Assembly: GCF_016086655.4 (NCBI RefSeq)
Contig: NC_052137.2
Span: 36,910,007 to 36,974,006 of the forward strand
Direction of reading: 5' to 3'
Source of the DNA: Lepeophtheirus salmonis
Taxonomy: Eukaryota > Arthropoda > Copepoda > Siphonostomatoida > Caligidae
Length of the DNA stretch: 64,000 nucleotides
The notes under the pieces were generated by a model, which did no database searches, had not been told where the DNA came from, and saw only the letters and a program-made list of their open reading frames with translations. A program made the translations under genes and the position numbers. Positions 24,645-38,338 of this stretch are shown one piece after another (within the stretch, counting starts at the first letter, position 1; every line of letters starts with the position of its first letter).

Positions 24645-25430
24645 CTTTTGTTTGTTACAGAAAGTGAACGCTAGTCGGGCTGTAACCTGGGTATTGAAAT
24701 ATGTGAGATCGTTGACTTAGAGTACATTTTTATTTTCCCTGGGTGGAGGTTGGGGGGGGTTAAGGCAATTACTTCTTTTTTTCGATAGAGTCTCAAAATT
24801 ATATATGACTTGAACACCTTGCGTGCGAGCTGACCCGCAGGTCGCTCATTTCAAAAAAATTAAGTAACTTCAAAAAACATTGTATAAAGGGGAGAATTTT
24901 AATTTTTTTACCATTATTTTTTTAAATATATTGAGTATATAAGTGAATGAAAAAAATCAAGATCCTTAATCCGTATATTTCAACATTCCTTGAATAGGGC
25001 ACTCCACAATGGAATAGAGCTACGAGTACTGACCTGGTGAAACTTGTTAACTCCTGGTACGCAGTACATACGTACCCAGAGACCCTTCCACGCAACGTGA
25101 AAAAATATTACAGTTGATTATGGGGCTAAATAAATCTAGCCAGATCATCAATGGTTTTAGGTTCACTCAAAAAAGGTTGCTAACCCACTATTCTAATGTA
25201 ATTATTAATTTCATAAATAAAAAAAAAAAGAGGTTTATTGTTTAAATCAGCAGTTTAAAATCAACTATTTGAGGTATATTTTAAAAATGGTGATAAATCA
25301 GTATACTACCATGTTTTAAAGAAATTAGGGGTAATATTGAATTTGTTGAACAAAACAAGAAGGGAATTTTTTGTTCTTTTTAAATCTCACAATCAGTCGA
25401 CCTATATTTCAATTAAAAATAGTTTAAAGA
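24645..25430. other. intergenic DNA
   Basis: It contains poly(G)/poly(T) tracts and no supported gene. Confidence 0.4.
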
Positions 25431-25790
25431 CAGGGGTGGGGCCAAGTACATTGGTACTTGTACTTAAGAAATCATAAAACACATCTACTGATACTTGCTA
25501 TAAAAAGTAGTAATTAAGTATCTACAATTACTACTGATTTATTGCAAGATGAAAAGCGGGTTCAATCGGACAATAGTACAAGATTGTATAATCATCTTTA
25601 AATGATTAGATCTGCCTTCTCCCTTAAAGACGATACTTTGTTTTCTTTGCAATGAATTTCTAAGCTCACTCACAGTAATTTACTTGCTGTTAAAGTAGAC
25701 TAATACATAAAATAGGATTATTAAAAAAGAATAAGTTAATATGTTCTTCATAGTACTTAAATACATTACAAGTACTTGGCTCAAGAACAT
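25431..25790. mobile_element. hAT-like MITE
   Basis: The left end caggggtggggccaagtac is of the CAGGGGTGGGC type common at hAT ends. The right end, reverse-complemented, reads gagccaagtacttgtaatg. The two share GCCAAGTAC and following gtactt blocks as an inverted pair. At about 360 bp with no ORF it is non-autonomous. The 8-bp target duplication could not be confirmed. Confidence 0.5.
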
Positions 25791-26764
25791 ATCAAAAATT
25801 ACAAATTTTGGAAAAGATGAGTGAGGTCCAGACCAGATCTCATACTTGGCTAATGCATTGAATACTGGATATTGTTTTCTAATAACCTGAGACTTAGTAA
25901 CTCTTTAATATGGTAAACCGCATAATTTGTTGAAAGTGGGTATGAACATATTTAAAAAATACACCATATCTTCAAGATGGTGCAAATGTTGTCGTAATAA
26001 ACAAATGAACTGCTTATAAATGCAAGTTGGCGAGACTGTCTCCTTGGATATGTAAACAAATTACAAATAAGTAAACAACGTTCAGGCCTCATTTAATATA
26101 CTTGTGAATTATCTTATTAGCAAAGCTTGGTCCCTAAGATATGAAGTTTTTTATTTCAGCATTATTTATAATGATAAAAAAATAAAAACTGTTATACACA
26201 CCCAACTTCAATTTAGCATATCTACTGAACTTTTAAATGAAACAAAAGAAAGTATTTGCTACGTATTTTGCATCTAAACTAATTTGATCCAGACAAAATT
26301 TTATCCACGTCATAATTTGAGGCCATGAGTTCAAAACAAGCTAAAATTAAAAAAAAGTTTTGAATAAAACCCTTATTTTTTAATTAGTGTCTGCGACTGA
26401 ATAAAATTTATATTTCACATATTTCATTTTTCCGAATTACTTTAATTGTTTGAAATTGAACGGAAGGTATAGAAGATATGACAATTTGAAATTTGATGTA
26501 GAACACAGTTTTTTCTTATATTCTAACAATAAAGGACTTCATGCCCCCCCCCCCTCAAAATGTGTTTTGTTGATTGCAGATAAGGTTATATATGTCTACT
26601 AAATTTACTCCATGAGGAGATTGGGTGAAGAATTGCTTTTATGGGGGGGGATTTGATCCTATAATTATATTTATATTTCTTACGGGAAATCTCAATTTCT
26701 CCTAAGATAAACATACAACAACAAATTAAAATTATACCTATTAGTTTTTACATTCATTTAAACA
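25791..26764. other. AT-rich intergenic DNA
   Basis: Contains poly(C) near 26545 and poly(G) near 26645. No supported gene. Confidence 0.4.
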
Positions 26765-27190
26765 GTTTTGGTCTCGGTTCATTTTGATACATGCTCAGTT
26801 TGGTAACTGACAATTAAAAAATGGGGTTTCTCGAAAATTCGGGTCCAGGGAAGAATATTAGATACAAACAGGGTCGCAGCTAACTTATACGCAGAGTGCA
26901 TAGTATCCCAAGCTCCAGTAGGGCCATAAAAACTAAGATTACTTAAGACAATGGTTTTCAAAGGGGGGTGGTAAGGCAGGGCTAGTAAGTGGGGGGGGAG
27001 GACGTAGAAAGATGGAGAATTGACGATTGCTACACATACAAAAGTACACATGTTTGTATAAAAATACCCTCAGCTAAAAATTATTAGTATATGGGGGCCT
27101 TGGCATATAATAGTTTTGGAAACGCTGCCTTAAGAAACATTATAGGGCCCCGACAAGCTGAGTAGAGGACCTGGATCTATAATCCACCAC
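26765..27190. repeat. dispersed repeat, paired with 44100-44425
   Basis: The shared blocks are ggtctcggtt, atgctcagtttggtaa, gaaaattcgggtccaggg and ttatacgcagagtgcatagt, followed by a gggcc...gacaagctgagt tail. The gaaaattcgggcccag motif recalls decayed DNA-transposon ends. A minus-strand open frame (27051-26779) crosses it; part of that frame (HSAYKLAATLF) is recognisable in the second copy, so a small coding relic is possible. Confidence 0.55.
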
Positions 27191-28669
27191 ACATCTTCCC
27201 TCTTTTATTTACAGCCCCTGGTGCCTAAAACCACTTTTCCAGATAAATATACCAAAAAAAGAAACACAAGAACCGATACATTTAGGTAATATATTGTGGT
27301 CTCAGTTTGAATTTGTCGTTTCAGGTTCTAGAACCGTAACCACTTCAACTGCTAAAGCAATAAGGGTACATACAACATTGCTTATTATCACTGAATTAAT
27401 AAATTATAATTCTATTTAATTGGACATGATATTTTTTTTTTTGCGTATGATCCTTGTTTTTATACGACCGCCAGTTAAAATTTGACCGTGAATGACGATT
27501 GAGACATGTACAGCCTCTTTCATAGCCGTGACTAATAATTTTCTTTGGTTTGGAAGCAATCCCATTACTAGTAATTTTGTTCGGGCGGGAATTTGACAAA
27601 AATTTGACAATTTTGAAAGAATGGGTTTTTTAAAAAGCAATATTTTAATAGGACAAAACAATTATTTAAAAATAATTGATAATAAGACATTCATTTCTGG
27701 GCCAAAAAAGCTGTTTTTTCGAAAAGTATGGTCCCATATATCACCCCGTTATATTATAGGCCTTTGAGGGGGGGGGGAAGTGCACTAGTATTTTATTTGA
27801 TCAAGGTGATATTTTTATTTACTTATATTTGTTTTTGTCATGACAAATTCGATTTTTTGATAATTTAAAAAAAAATGATTTTTTAAAAAATAATGTTTTG
27901 CTCTTTAAAAGTTGTTTTCTCTTATGCAAATGCAATCAATATTTGTATTTATTAATCTTATAATATTACCCTCCAAAAAACATCGACTGGTCAACATATC
28001 CTTCTTTTTTTAAATTAAAATAGGCTCACCCTACTGAATTTGCTTTTCAGATACTTAGTTATGCTGTTTTATAGTAGTAAATTTAAAGTTATTCGCTTAG
28101 TCCTAAATGAGCCTCAATGAATGGAACAGGTATTTCCATAAAACAGTTAGAATAATAAAACATTTAAATAAATAAAAAGTTTTTGGACTGATCGCTGATA
28201 TCTTTTTTTACATCCCTTTACGGGAGATTATATCAAGGATAGGTTTGGTTCAAAGGGATAACTGACTCACACAATGTATGTACTCTTGGTTTTTTTTTAA
28301 ATACATAATTTATACCATGAAAAATATATTTTTCCCCCTTAAAACTTGATTAAGTCAACTGTACATATTGTATAAATAAAACAACAATTTTAGTGCGTAC
28401 CTATAAATGTGTGTTTGTTGAAGACACATGGGTACTTCCTCATATCCCTTAATACCACCTCTCAATGGAATACTCGACCACTGAATTGCAACGTACTATG
28501 TAAATACGTATTAAAAAATTGATTTACGAGTATTCATGTACACATGTTTCGTTGCTTTATTTATCAATCGCAATTCAACATCGGCCAACATACAGAGTAA
28601 ATGATCCTCATGCGTTATCAATAGAGGTTTAAGAAACATGACCTCCCAGTGCGCTAGAAAAAAAGAGAG
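27191..28669. other. AT-rich intergenic DNA
   Basis: No supported gene. The minus-strand frames at 27396-27661 show no recognised domain. Confidence 0.4.
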
Positions 28670-28885
28670 CAAAAATTAATGTGTTATTGCAGACAATTTG
28701 GAGAAGAGCAGCTTAGCTGTCATGACGTTTGATTAAATTAGCTGCGAGCAGTTGGAATATGAAGGAAATAAAGACAAACCCCACTCTAAATCTAGCTATG
28801 ATATCAGCAGGAATTACTTGTCAATTCTACTCCGATTCCACCTAGGACTTTGCAATTAATCCTCAGAGGTTCACACTCGTGATTA
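28670..28885 (+). repeat. dispersed repeat family S
   Basis: Landmarks: caatttggagaagagcagct, tcatgacgtttgattaaatt, agctgcgagcagttgg, gaaggaaataaagaca and gtcaattctactccga. It is a near neighbour of the copies at 32262 and 29085. Confidence 0.65.
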
Positions 28886-29084
28886 TAATATCTACATACA
28901 TTTCTTATTTCAAAGTTAAACAACAAATGATAAGAGCTTTAGAAAAGAAAAAATCCAGTTCAGGTTGTAACTAAAAAAAGTCTTGCATGGGGTCTAGATT
29001 ATATTTTTTACAAGTCTACCTTGTTATTAACCGAGTTTTTATTTTATGAAGCTGTTATTATAATTTGTTTAATTAGTGAGAATG

Positions 29085-29345
29085 GAGCATCTAAGTATAA
29101 AGATATAACTAGTATCTGTGCCCATGAAAGGTGGACAATGATGACTAATTGGGTATTATAAGTATTGTTGACTTGGAGTTGAGTCAACAAGGATCAACAA
29201 CGGAGTAATTTTTTGTGTATATGTTTTTGGGATTTGTGTGAATTTCCTTCCTGTCATGGCTGCGTGCAGCTGATTTAATAAAATGTTATTATAGCCAAAC
29301 TACTTTCCTCCTAAACATTTTCAAATTGGCAGGATTACCATGGTT
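29085..29345 (-). repeat. dispersed repeat family S, inverted relative to 28670
   Basis: The right part, ggctgcgtgcagctgattta followed by aaacattttcaaattggcag, is the reverse complement of the family head. The left part, gcatctaagtataaag ... gttgacttggagttgag, matches the blocks at 57060 and 62240. This copy links the head and tail blocks into one longer element. Confidence 0.55.
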
Positions 29346-29741
29346 TCTTTTATAGTTCCATAACGTCAGGTCATATTTTACACAACTCTAGTTCAATGAT
29401 TCTACTAAAATTTTCATATTTCATCTGTCAACACAGAAGCTACCTAGAATTATTTTTTTCATTATAGAGTGTGGATTACATCTGTGTTCATTTACAAATT
29501 ATATCAACAAAATATTATTATTAATCCTTTGGAGGCGTCCTAAATTGTACTTTAAGGAGATAAAATTGATTATTGCAATAAAAATATGAGAAATTGACAC
29601 ATTTATTTAAAAGACCAAAAGGAGGCCAATATCTTCAATCAAATAAAGATTCTAAATTATAGTTGAAATTATAGAGTATCTGAACTCATCCTACAAATTT
29701 GAATACAATGCCTCAAATATATCTATGAAATATTTTAGACC

Positions 29742-30510
29742 AGTGGTTCTCAAATGAGGATACGCATACCCTTAGGGGTAATTGAAATTTTGAAAAAATA
29801 TGTTAGAAGTGGTACATATCTCAGGGGCGTCTGCAAGCTACAGCTCCTCCAGCCCACCCCTTGTGGGTGCCCCCCCAAAACCCAAAGTTAACGAATTTTT
29901 GTTTTTTACAAAAAAGATTAACATTTGCATTGTTTCCCAAAAAATATTCATTTTCAGTGTATAAATGTAATTTTCTTTGGATTTTGGATTTTTTTCATGA
30001 TTTGAAATTAATAATATAAAATATAATTTAAAATAATTGAAATTTTTTGAAGAAAAGTTTAATTTTTTGCGAAAAACTGTGGATTTTTTTCCCCTACACA
30101 CTTAACTTTTTGAAAATGGATAATAGATATGGATGTTTGAAATTTTTTTTTCCAAAAAATGTAATATTTTGAAAGGAATTTTTTCCAAAACATTTAATCT
30201 TTCCAATATTTTTCAAAAAAAATTATTTTTTTGTGAATAGCTATTGATTTATGAAATTTGTTCGAAAAAATTGAATATTTTGAAATTTTTTCAGAAAATT
30301 TAATTTTTGATATTTTTCCTAAAACATCAATTATTTCTGATTTTTTTTGTAAATAACTGCGGATTTTTGATTTTTTTTTTTTACGAAAAATTTTTAATAC
30401 TTGGAGATTTTTTTCCAAAAATTTTATTGTAAATTAATTAAGTGTGTACTTGGTCTAAGAAAATATTTTACAAGTGATACATCACTAAAAAAAGGTTGAG
30501 AATCCATATT
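29742..30510. mobile_element. hAT-like element interrupted by a family P copy
   Basis: The left end cagtggttctcaaatgagga and the right end ggttgagaatccat (near 30494-30507) resemble CAGTGGTTCTCAA-type hAT TIRs in inverted orientation. The sequence between is mostly the inserted T-rich element at 29822. The target duplication is unclear, so the call is tentative. Confidence 0.4.
29822..30440 (+). mobile_element. T-rich minisatellite element (family P)
   Basis: Starts caggggcgtctgcaagctac, followed by ctccagcccaccccttg and degenerate T-rich units of the ttttgtgaatagctattgat type. Unlike the 17958 copy, no clear cctgcgg right end is present, so it is probably truncated on the right. Confidence 0.55.
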
Positions 30511-32260
30511 GTACTGTTTGCAAAGTAAGTAAAAATTAAAGTAGGATTTTCTCCTTTTTTTAATTTTTGTTAAAGATTGATTTTATGTTGACGCTCCAGA
30601 TATTTTATTAACAGTACATAATGTCTTCATTCCACATAATATAAACGTTATGATATTTTGAACGTCGTACATAAATTCAACTTTGTGGGTTATTCTGTAC
30701 GACAAAATATTCAAAGGAATTATAATTAATGACACGGAACATCGTATGATGGGTCGTATGTTTCTGAGATTGATGAAAAAAACAAATAAATTATTGATGG
30801 GATTTAATGAAAGTGGCTTGCTCCGAGTTTTTAGGCATACAAATAAGTCAAATCTATTTTAAAAGTAATACTTGAATTAATTCACTTCTTGATTCATTAT
30901 AATATCCATGAGATCCTTCATTTAGGCTTTAACCTATTTGAAAAATAAACATTTCTCCTTATCATACATATTTTGATTGAGTCCTTGTTACCTTTTTCTT
31001 TACTACCTTTACTCAAAGAATTAAAAAATAATAGGATTTTATTATTATTTTTTGAAACTTATTTTGATAAAAACCAACTATTGAATTGTGTACTTCACAA
31101 GCAAAAATATTACTATTTTTTTCATATTATTTGAATAAAGGTAAATTCAAAGAAGACTTTTGACATGGTTCGTAAATTATATTTTAATCCATGGAATAAG
31201 CTTAGAATAAAGATGAAAAGATGGCTGTAGCAGGTTATAATTAAATGAAAACTACACAGGGATTACCGTTATACCTTTGAGGTGGATTTTTTTGGCAAAT
31301 ATTCCAACTTTTTTTTCAAGAAGAACCCTTTTTCAATGTAATGAAATAAAATAAGAATTTCCTTGCCAAAAAAAAAATAAAAAAACTCTTTTTTAAGGAA
31401 AATATTAAGTGAACTATAATTGAGTCTTTATTCTAATTCTATAGTTAAGAAATGATTAAATTCTAATATTTGAACGTTAAAAATAAGAAAATTGCTCATA
31501 TTTTTTTTATTTCTAAAAAGTTAGTTTATAAATTTGAATACATACAAAAAATAGGGCTGTTTTTATACAAACGCATCTTTTACTATTTGGATTATACATT
31601 TATAAAATATATAATGTTTTTGGTTAAAGTTCAATTGAGCATTAAATGTGTAGATATGTAAAATTAATGTGGGTTTTATTAGATCAAAGGTTCATCCATC
31701 AAAATGTGTCAATGATATTTAAACAAAATTTGTAGCACAAGTGTAGTCATTGAATGCATTATCAATTATATTTAAGGACAAGATAGGTCACGAAGTTGAA
31801 AAATGCGCAATTAGTACTTTAACAAAAAATAAAAAGTAGTTACTTATCGTCATATTGTGTGGTAGAAAGGACGGATGTCCTCTCAAGAGTCCACAAAGAA
31901 CCTGCATTTCCCTCTGCATGATTAAATTATGATAAACAAACGAAATATGTGAATTGACGCCATTACTAACAAAAACCAGTTCTTCCTACATCATCTTCAA
32001 AAGCAGTTATTCTAAATATTTATGTGTTGTAACTTAAATCTTCAAATAAGGAAATAAATTCATATGTCCAACAAACTGAATATCCATTGCGTTGAACATT
32101 TTTACGCTCAAATCATTATTAGCACGACTTATTAAATGTACTGCGTTTAAATGATGAACATGCAATGCACAGTTATAACTTATAAGGACTGTGTATATAA
32201 CTAATGTTGTAAAAAGTATGACCAGCCGGTATATTAAAAATTAGAAATGGTTAAAATCAA
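30511..32260. other. AT-rich intergenic DNA
   Basis: Nothing recognised. The frame at 31470-31661 is Lys/Ile/Phe-rich without motifs. Confidence 0.4.
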
Positions 32261-32261
32261 C

Positions 32262-32465
32262 TTGGTAATCCTGACAACTTGAAGAATGTCTTTGAGTGTA
32301 GCAGCTTCACTGTCATGACGTTTTATTAAATTATCGGGCAGCAGTATAAAGATGAAGGAAATAAACACTAAGATCCACTCCGGATCTAGGAATGATAAAT
32401 GCAAGAATATCAATGATATTAATCCTTAATTCTACTCCGTAAAAAATACTCTGATGTTCTCTCAG
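32262..32465 (+). repeat. dispersed repeat family S
   Basis: Begins ggtaatcctgacaacttgaa, then agcagcttcactgtcatgac, ttattaaattatcgggcagc, gaaggaaataaacac and ttaattctactccg. Closely similar to 28670-28885. Confidence 0.65.
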
Positions 32466-32671
32466 TAGAAAAAAAATAATGATAACAGTTTACAACTACA
32501 AAAAGAATCTCTTATTTCCTTAAATAAAAATCCTCTGTCATAATTGCTAAAATGAGACATCTACATAATTTGAATATGAAAGTTTGCAGACTAAATTTAC
32601 AAAACATGATTTAAATGTTCTGTCTAAATTTATGATCATTTGCACACATAGATTCATATTAATAAAGGCAC

Positions 32672-33165
32672 CAGGGGCGTATGAAGGAATATATATATAT
32701 ATTTTTTTTTTTTGAGGGGAGGGGTGGAGGGGTTTTGGTTAAATTACTAAATTTTTGGGTTTTTGTTTTCAAATATTAAGTTCGCTTTAAAAAAAATCCA
32801 TTCATTATTAACAAAAAATTTAATTTTTTGCAAATAAATTTAAGATATTATATTTTTTGGGAAAAAAAAAAAATCAAAATTATTTTTCTAAAATCCATAG
32901 CTATTTACAGAAAATGAAATTTTTTGCAAAAACAATTTCAAATATTAAATTTTTTAGAATTTTTTTTAGAAAATTCATAGCTATTTACAGAAAATTAAAT
33001 TGTTTGTAAAAAAAAGTCAAAAATCCATTGATAAGTATTCAAAATAATTTTATTTTTGGGTTTGCTGGTTAATTTGCCTCAATGAAGAAAAAAAAATCTA
33101 TTAAAAAAAGTCTTTAATTTAGAAGGGCTACAGACACTCTAGCCCACTCCCTGCGGACGTTCCTG
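32672..33165 (-). mobile_element. T-rich minisatellite element (family P), inverted
   Basis: The ends are caggggcgtatgaagg on the left and ccctgcggacgttcctg on the right. The GC-richer head (gggctacagacactctagcc) is at the right side, so this copy lies opposite to the one at 17958. The body is A/T-run units such as aatccatagctatttacag. Confidence 0.6.
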
Positions 33166-33843
33166 GGTACATCGTTACCTTTATGTTATCATGCAACATT
33201 TTTCCCGAAAAGTAACAGGGGAAAAAACCAAAAATCAGTTGGTAGTTAGCCAATTACTTCAATCTATGCAACTATTATTCAATAATGGTAGAGAATTGTT
33301 CATAACATAACAAGAGCTAATAAAAATGCAACCAATTAACGTTCAGAACAAGGCTAAGTGAAAAAAATAAAAATAACTGCAACAAAATACAGTGTTAGTT
33401 TTTGTGTTCGTAATGTAATTTATTTACTTATAATAAAGTTCTATTTTAATTATATCGTTTATGTAAAATAAATTAGTTTGACGACAAATGCATTAACACT
33501 CCTTATGAAACAGTCACGATCAAACCTTCAATCAAGAGGTGTTTAACTTTATGTAATGTTCTAAAGTTCAATTGAAGGTTACATCAGATCAAGAATCTAG
33601 GAGTGCATTATTTATTCTTCTTTTTTGGAACTTGTATCCTTTTCAATCTCTACTAAAGTCATTCAATGCTTCCTTTTTTATCTACATATCCAATATAATA
33701 CATATATCTATTACTAACTTACATCATACACACCTATTAATCTGTCAGTAATTAGTAAAACTAGTGTAGTCAATTGGTTATGAGCAAACAAAACAAAAAT
33801 TATTAGGAACTAAGTAGAAAAAGAAGGTAAGAACAATGCATGT
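33166..33843. other. AT-rich intergenic DNA
   Basis: No feature recognised. Confidence 0.45.
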
Positions 33844-34041
33844 ATGTTTCTGCTTCCTGCTTTGATCCTATCAATGGGTCAATTGTTCCCTGTCAAGAAC
33901 CAATCATTTTTTATTGATGACTACACAATACACTTTTGCAGAAAAAAAATAGAAGACATTAAGAGTCGTTGTCACAATAGCCTTACCATGGACCAATGTC
34001 TCCCAATTAGAGCTAATTGGAGCCCGTACATCGTAGATTAG
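33844..34041 (+). CDS. possible small secreted Cys-containing peptide (weak)
   Basis: A 65-codon frame opens with MFLLPALILSMGQLF, which would serve as a signal peptide. It continues with a mature part containing Cys at about residues 32, 43 and 52 and fewer low-complexity runs than neighbouring chance ORFs. An 18-bp near-palindrome, ccaattagagctaattgg, lies near its 3' end. No poly(A) signal, splice partner or homologue is recognised. It could equally be chance. Confidence 0.2.
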   Translation: MFLLPALILSMGQLFPVKNQSFFIDDYTIHFCRKKIEDIKSRCHNSLTMDQCLPIRANWSPYIVD

Positions 34042-34116
34042 ATAAATAACTAAAATGCGTACTCACTAGAGCACAAATCTCCGGCTATGGTCATTTTTCC
34101 TATATTGTAATCAGAG

Positions 34117-34340
34117 TTGGGCAAGTTAATGCAATTTCACTTAATTTAGATTAATTAAGTTAATTAACTTTTAACTTAACTAGTTAATTATTTAAAATGT
34201 GTTATTTTAACTTCAACTTAACTTGTTCATTTTTAATTTATCCAAATTAACTTTTAACTTATTTGAAAACTTTTTAAACTGAATTATCTTAATTTTAACT
34301 TCACTTGATTAAGTTAATTAGTTAAAGGTAAATTTATTTT
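34117..34340. repeat. degenerate TTAACTTAA simple repeat with hAT-like edge
   Basis: Starts cagagttgggcaagttaatg and becomes a 200-bp run of ttaactt/aagttaatt variants. The starting motif resembles hAT-type MITE ends, and the opposite end was not identified. Confidence 0.5.
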
Positions 34341-36075
34341 GTTATTCTAAGTTGAAATACTAAAAGACTGTCTTTAAGTAACCGTTAGTTCTCCGATGAT
34401 TTAGTTATACACTGTGTTGACACTATCTGTTCTATTAAACTTTTCTACTTGGTTTTCCACATCAAATCGATAAAAATATATTTTCTCAGTGTCGGAGAAA
34501 ATGTCGTTTTCACATTATCTCTGCTATTTAATCAAATTTTACATGTAGTTTAAAATTATCATGGTGCCCAACAAACAAGGAAAAGCAAAAATACAACCTT
34601 CGTTCCACATAATTGACAGAGGTGATAAATAAAACTTTTGCTAGGGCAGAAGATATTAAAAAAATACCGTACCAAGGTAATTGCAAGACTTTGAGGGATC
34701 AAGACTAATTGGATACTAAGATAAACAATTGATATTACTTAAATATTACTATAGTAAACATTTTAATCTAATTACTTTGATTATGATTATAATAATAGGA
34801 CCAAAACTTTGACGGATCCAGGCTTAGAAATACCCTTCAAAAATTAGTATCTAGAACATGATTTATCTCAAAACCCACATGTACCTTTTAAGGGGCGATA
34901 GCAAAACTTTGAGGTGTCAAGATCGAGACTAAATCTTCAAACATTCATCTTGGCATAAAGACCAACAATTAAAACGAAATTCTGGGATAAGAACATGTTT
35001 TCTGTTATGGGTATTATGATTCAAATCTCAATGCTCTTATTGGTGCTGGAAAATTAAGTACATTTTCCAGGTTAATTAGTATTAATCACGATTCAAATGA
35101 ATAAATGGAATTCATAGGAAATTTAAACGGAAGTTGTATTCATTACATTAGGATGATAAATACACAGATAATAATCATTTATTATTCAACTACGTGGTAA
35201 ACAATGAATTACCCAAGTGTAACAATAAACTATAAATGAAATTATATCTCATTGAAAACCAACAATATGAATGAAACAGTGCTAGAACACTTCCATGAAT
35301 GTTCTTTTATAAAAATTCACTTTTTTTCAAATTTGAAAAGTAGGAGGAGAGACTATGGACAATAACAACAGTTTTAGTTATAGAAGGCCAAAACTTTTTT
35401 TTTGGTCGTTAGGACTGTTGAATATCACTCATAACAAACTACTCAGTCTCCAAGAATGCGCCCTTTTAATTGAATTAACAAGGGAAGAAAAAGTTGAATA
35501 CGGAAAATTGAGGTGAAATGATAAAGTGACGTCATCAGTGGTATAATAAAAAACAACATTTTGCGTGATAAAAAATATATTACTCCGACCATGTACAGCT
35601 ATTTTGTTTTAAAGCTTTACATTGAGATCGTTTGACTTAGACTTGCCAAATTTGATCATCAAATACCATTTGTTATATTTTTAATTTCTGTACAGGTTTT
35701 ACCAGTCAATAGTTTTGCCACAAATGACATTTGAATGCTACTTATCAAATGTTGCAACTTTCCTCGTAGATGGTTGTAATAGTTAACAAATATCAAACTT
35801 ATATTCAAAAGTTAGATAAAACATTTTAATTTTTTATATTTATGAATAATTAGCTAGACTTTTCATGTTGTTAAGTTATTACACGTCTAAGTATCATAGA
35901 AGATTAAGATTTACTGATAAATATAGTATAGTTCACAAATACATCATCAGATAAGTTCAATCTCCAAAAACTCTTGAAAGCCATGTTTTGTCTAAGAAAC
36001 ATAATTTCTGTTTAGTATAATTACATTTATAGAAGAATAAACACCATTTGTTGCATTTGTCCCATTTCTACTGTG
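34341..36075. other. AT-rich intergenic DNA
   Basis: A loose repetition of 'aactttgaggg/caagact' phrases occurs at 34680-34930 with roughly 110-bp spacing. Nothing else is seen. Confidence 0.4.
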
Positions 36076-37039
36076 CAAGGAACGTCGGCATGGGGTGGGC
36101 TGGAGGGGCCCTCCCCAAATTAAAGAATTTGGGGTTTTTAGTAAAAAAAATTAATAATATAAATTTAATTTTTTTTTTTTTTTTGAATACCTGTGGGTTT
36201 TTATTTTTTTCCAAAAAAATTCTTATTTAAAATTTAATTTTTCAATTTTTATTTGCAAAAAATTTAATATTCAAAAAATAGCTGTGGATTTATCATTTTT
36301 TTCTCAAAAAAATTAATATTTGAAATTTAATTTTTTATAAATAGAACTTTGGATTATTTTTTAAGAATAGGTAAAAAAAATTAAAATAAGACATATTTTT
36401 TAATGAATAGCAGTGATTTAAAAAAAAAATTCAAAAAAAATTAATTTCCTTGAATAACGAAGGATTTTCATTTTTTTTTTTTAAATTAATATTTGAAATT
36501 AAGTTTTTGATAAATAGCTGTGAATTTTTGATTTTTTTTAGGAGTGGCTAAAAAATTTTCAATTTATTTTTCGAAAAAATTGACACATGGCATTTAATTT
36601 TTTTAAATGGTTGTGAATTTTTGAATATTTTTCTTTCAAAGAAAAAATTTTTTATCAATAGCTAAGGATTTTTCATTTTTTCCAAAAAAATTGATATTTG
36701 AGATTTAATTTTTATAAATAGCTGTGATTTTTTGATTTTTTTTAGGAATAGCTAAAAAAAATCAATTTTTTTAGAAAAATTAAAATATGAAATTTTTATT
36801 TTTTATAATTAGCTGTGAATTTTTGAAATTTTTTTCCAAAAAAAAAATTATTTGTATGAATAGCTCAGGATTTTTCAATAATTAAAAAAAATTAAATTAT
36901 GAAATTAAATTTTTCTAATTTTTTTCCACACAATTTTAATTTTTCGATTTTTCTGCAAAAAAAAAAAAAGAATCCAAATACTAAATAAATAATTTTATAA
37001 AAAAATTAAAAATGTATATAGATCCTGCGTACGCCCTTG
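36076..37039 (+). mobile_element. T-rich minisatellite element (family P), longest copy
   Basis: Left end caaggaacgtcggcatgggg and right end gatcctgcgtacgcccttg are inverted ends of the family. After the head gtgggctggagggg come about 15 degenerate units with the phrase aatagctgtgaatttttgat. No coding capacity. Confidence 0.65.
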
Positions 37040-38320
37040 TTGTGCGTTACAATATCTCAAATTTATCCTCAATGAGTGGTTTATGCAATTTGATAAGGTT
37101 ATATGCTCTGATAGGAAAATAATTAATAATTAAAATGATTACAGTTACATGAAAACAATAAACACTGTCTACAGTGTTACAAAATATTGTTTCTCCAATA
37201 CCTCGAAGAAATAGTGACAAAAATGATGTATTTTTTCGCAATCATCTCCATTATATCCTACAATTCCCATGTATATTTTTTGACTGTAGCACTTTTGATG
37301 TTTTAGACAAGAGACTGTTGCAACTACCACTTTTAAGTCAATAACTGTTTACCTACACAATTATGGAATCTTAACAATTGAAATAGTGAAGCATATGTTG
37401 TGGTAATTATATAAAGCTTGATTATTGTCCTGATCGATAACTACTGATTAGTGATTGCATAATAATCATAAATAGAATCGGTTAAAATATTAACAAAAAC
37501 CTGTTTTTAAAGGTCAGTTTACTGATGGAAGCACATGAGTTTGCGCCTCTCCTCTTTTTGTTGTCTATGCTTTTTCCCTGAGCAATTTTGATGTACGCAT
37601 ATTTAACACAACCTTTCAATTTTTATGTAATAAAATGATGATAAGTGAAGAGTAATTCGAACCTAATCTTACAAAAAATTTGTCATCATATGATTACATT
37701 GAAATAAGTAATAACAACTTGGAATCACGAATTTCAATAATATAAACATTGAGTCATTCTATTTCAGTTGAAAGAATTGAGAATCATCACATTTTCCTCT
37801 CAACAAGAATGTTACCTTCGAGGAATCTTTCCTCCCTGGAGTAGGTGGGATTAATCCGTAACTAGTGTAGGTCCATAATATCAAGGATGTGTGTTTGCCT
37901 CAAAATTGCTTTTCTGTTTTTGTATTTCCAATTTTTAGATCGTTTTAGCCTGTAGGAAATGAATAAAAGTGACATGAGGTCCTTGAATGACAGTCAAATG
38001 ATTGAGAACAGCTCGAAGCTGTGAGGAAAGTAACAAACATAGTTTCATGAAAAGTCAAGATCCAATACTACTTTTATTCTGGAATTATGACGATACTTCA
38101 GAATACTTCCTTTATTCTACAGTTAATACCTTACAACGTCAACATGATAACATATATTAAAAAAAATCCATGCCAACAATTTATATAATTCTTACAAATA
38201 CTTTTGTAAATTACAACAATAATCTCTTGAGCAGTAGAATTAAATCTTGATAATTTAAGTTTTAAGGTTTATTTGTATATTATAAGTAATTTATAAACGA
38301 GTGATACCTCACTATTTGTT
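37040..38320. other. AT-rich intergenic DNA
   Basis: No supported gene. Confidence 0.45.
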
Positions 38321-38338
38321 CTCAACTTGAACATCCTA

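Noticed and set aside
24770..25195. Possible hAT element around gggttgctaaccc-like text
   Set aside because: Only one loosely matching end was found and no inverted partner.
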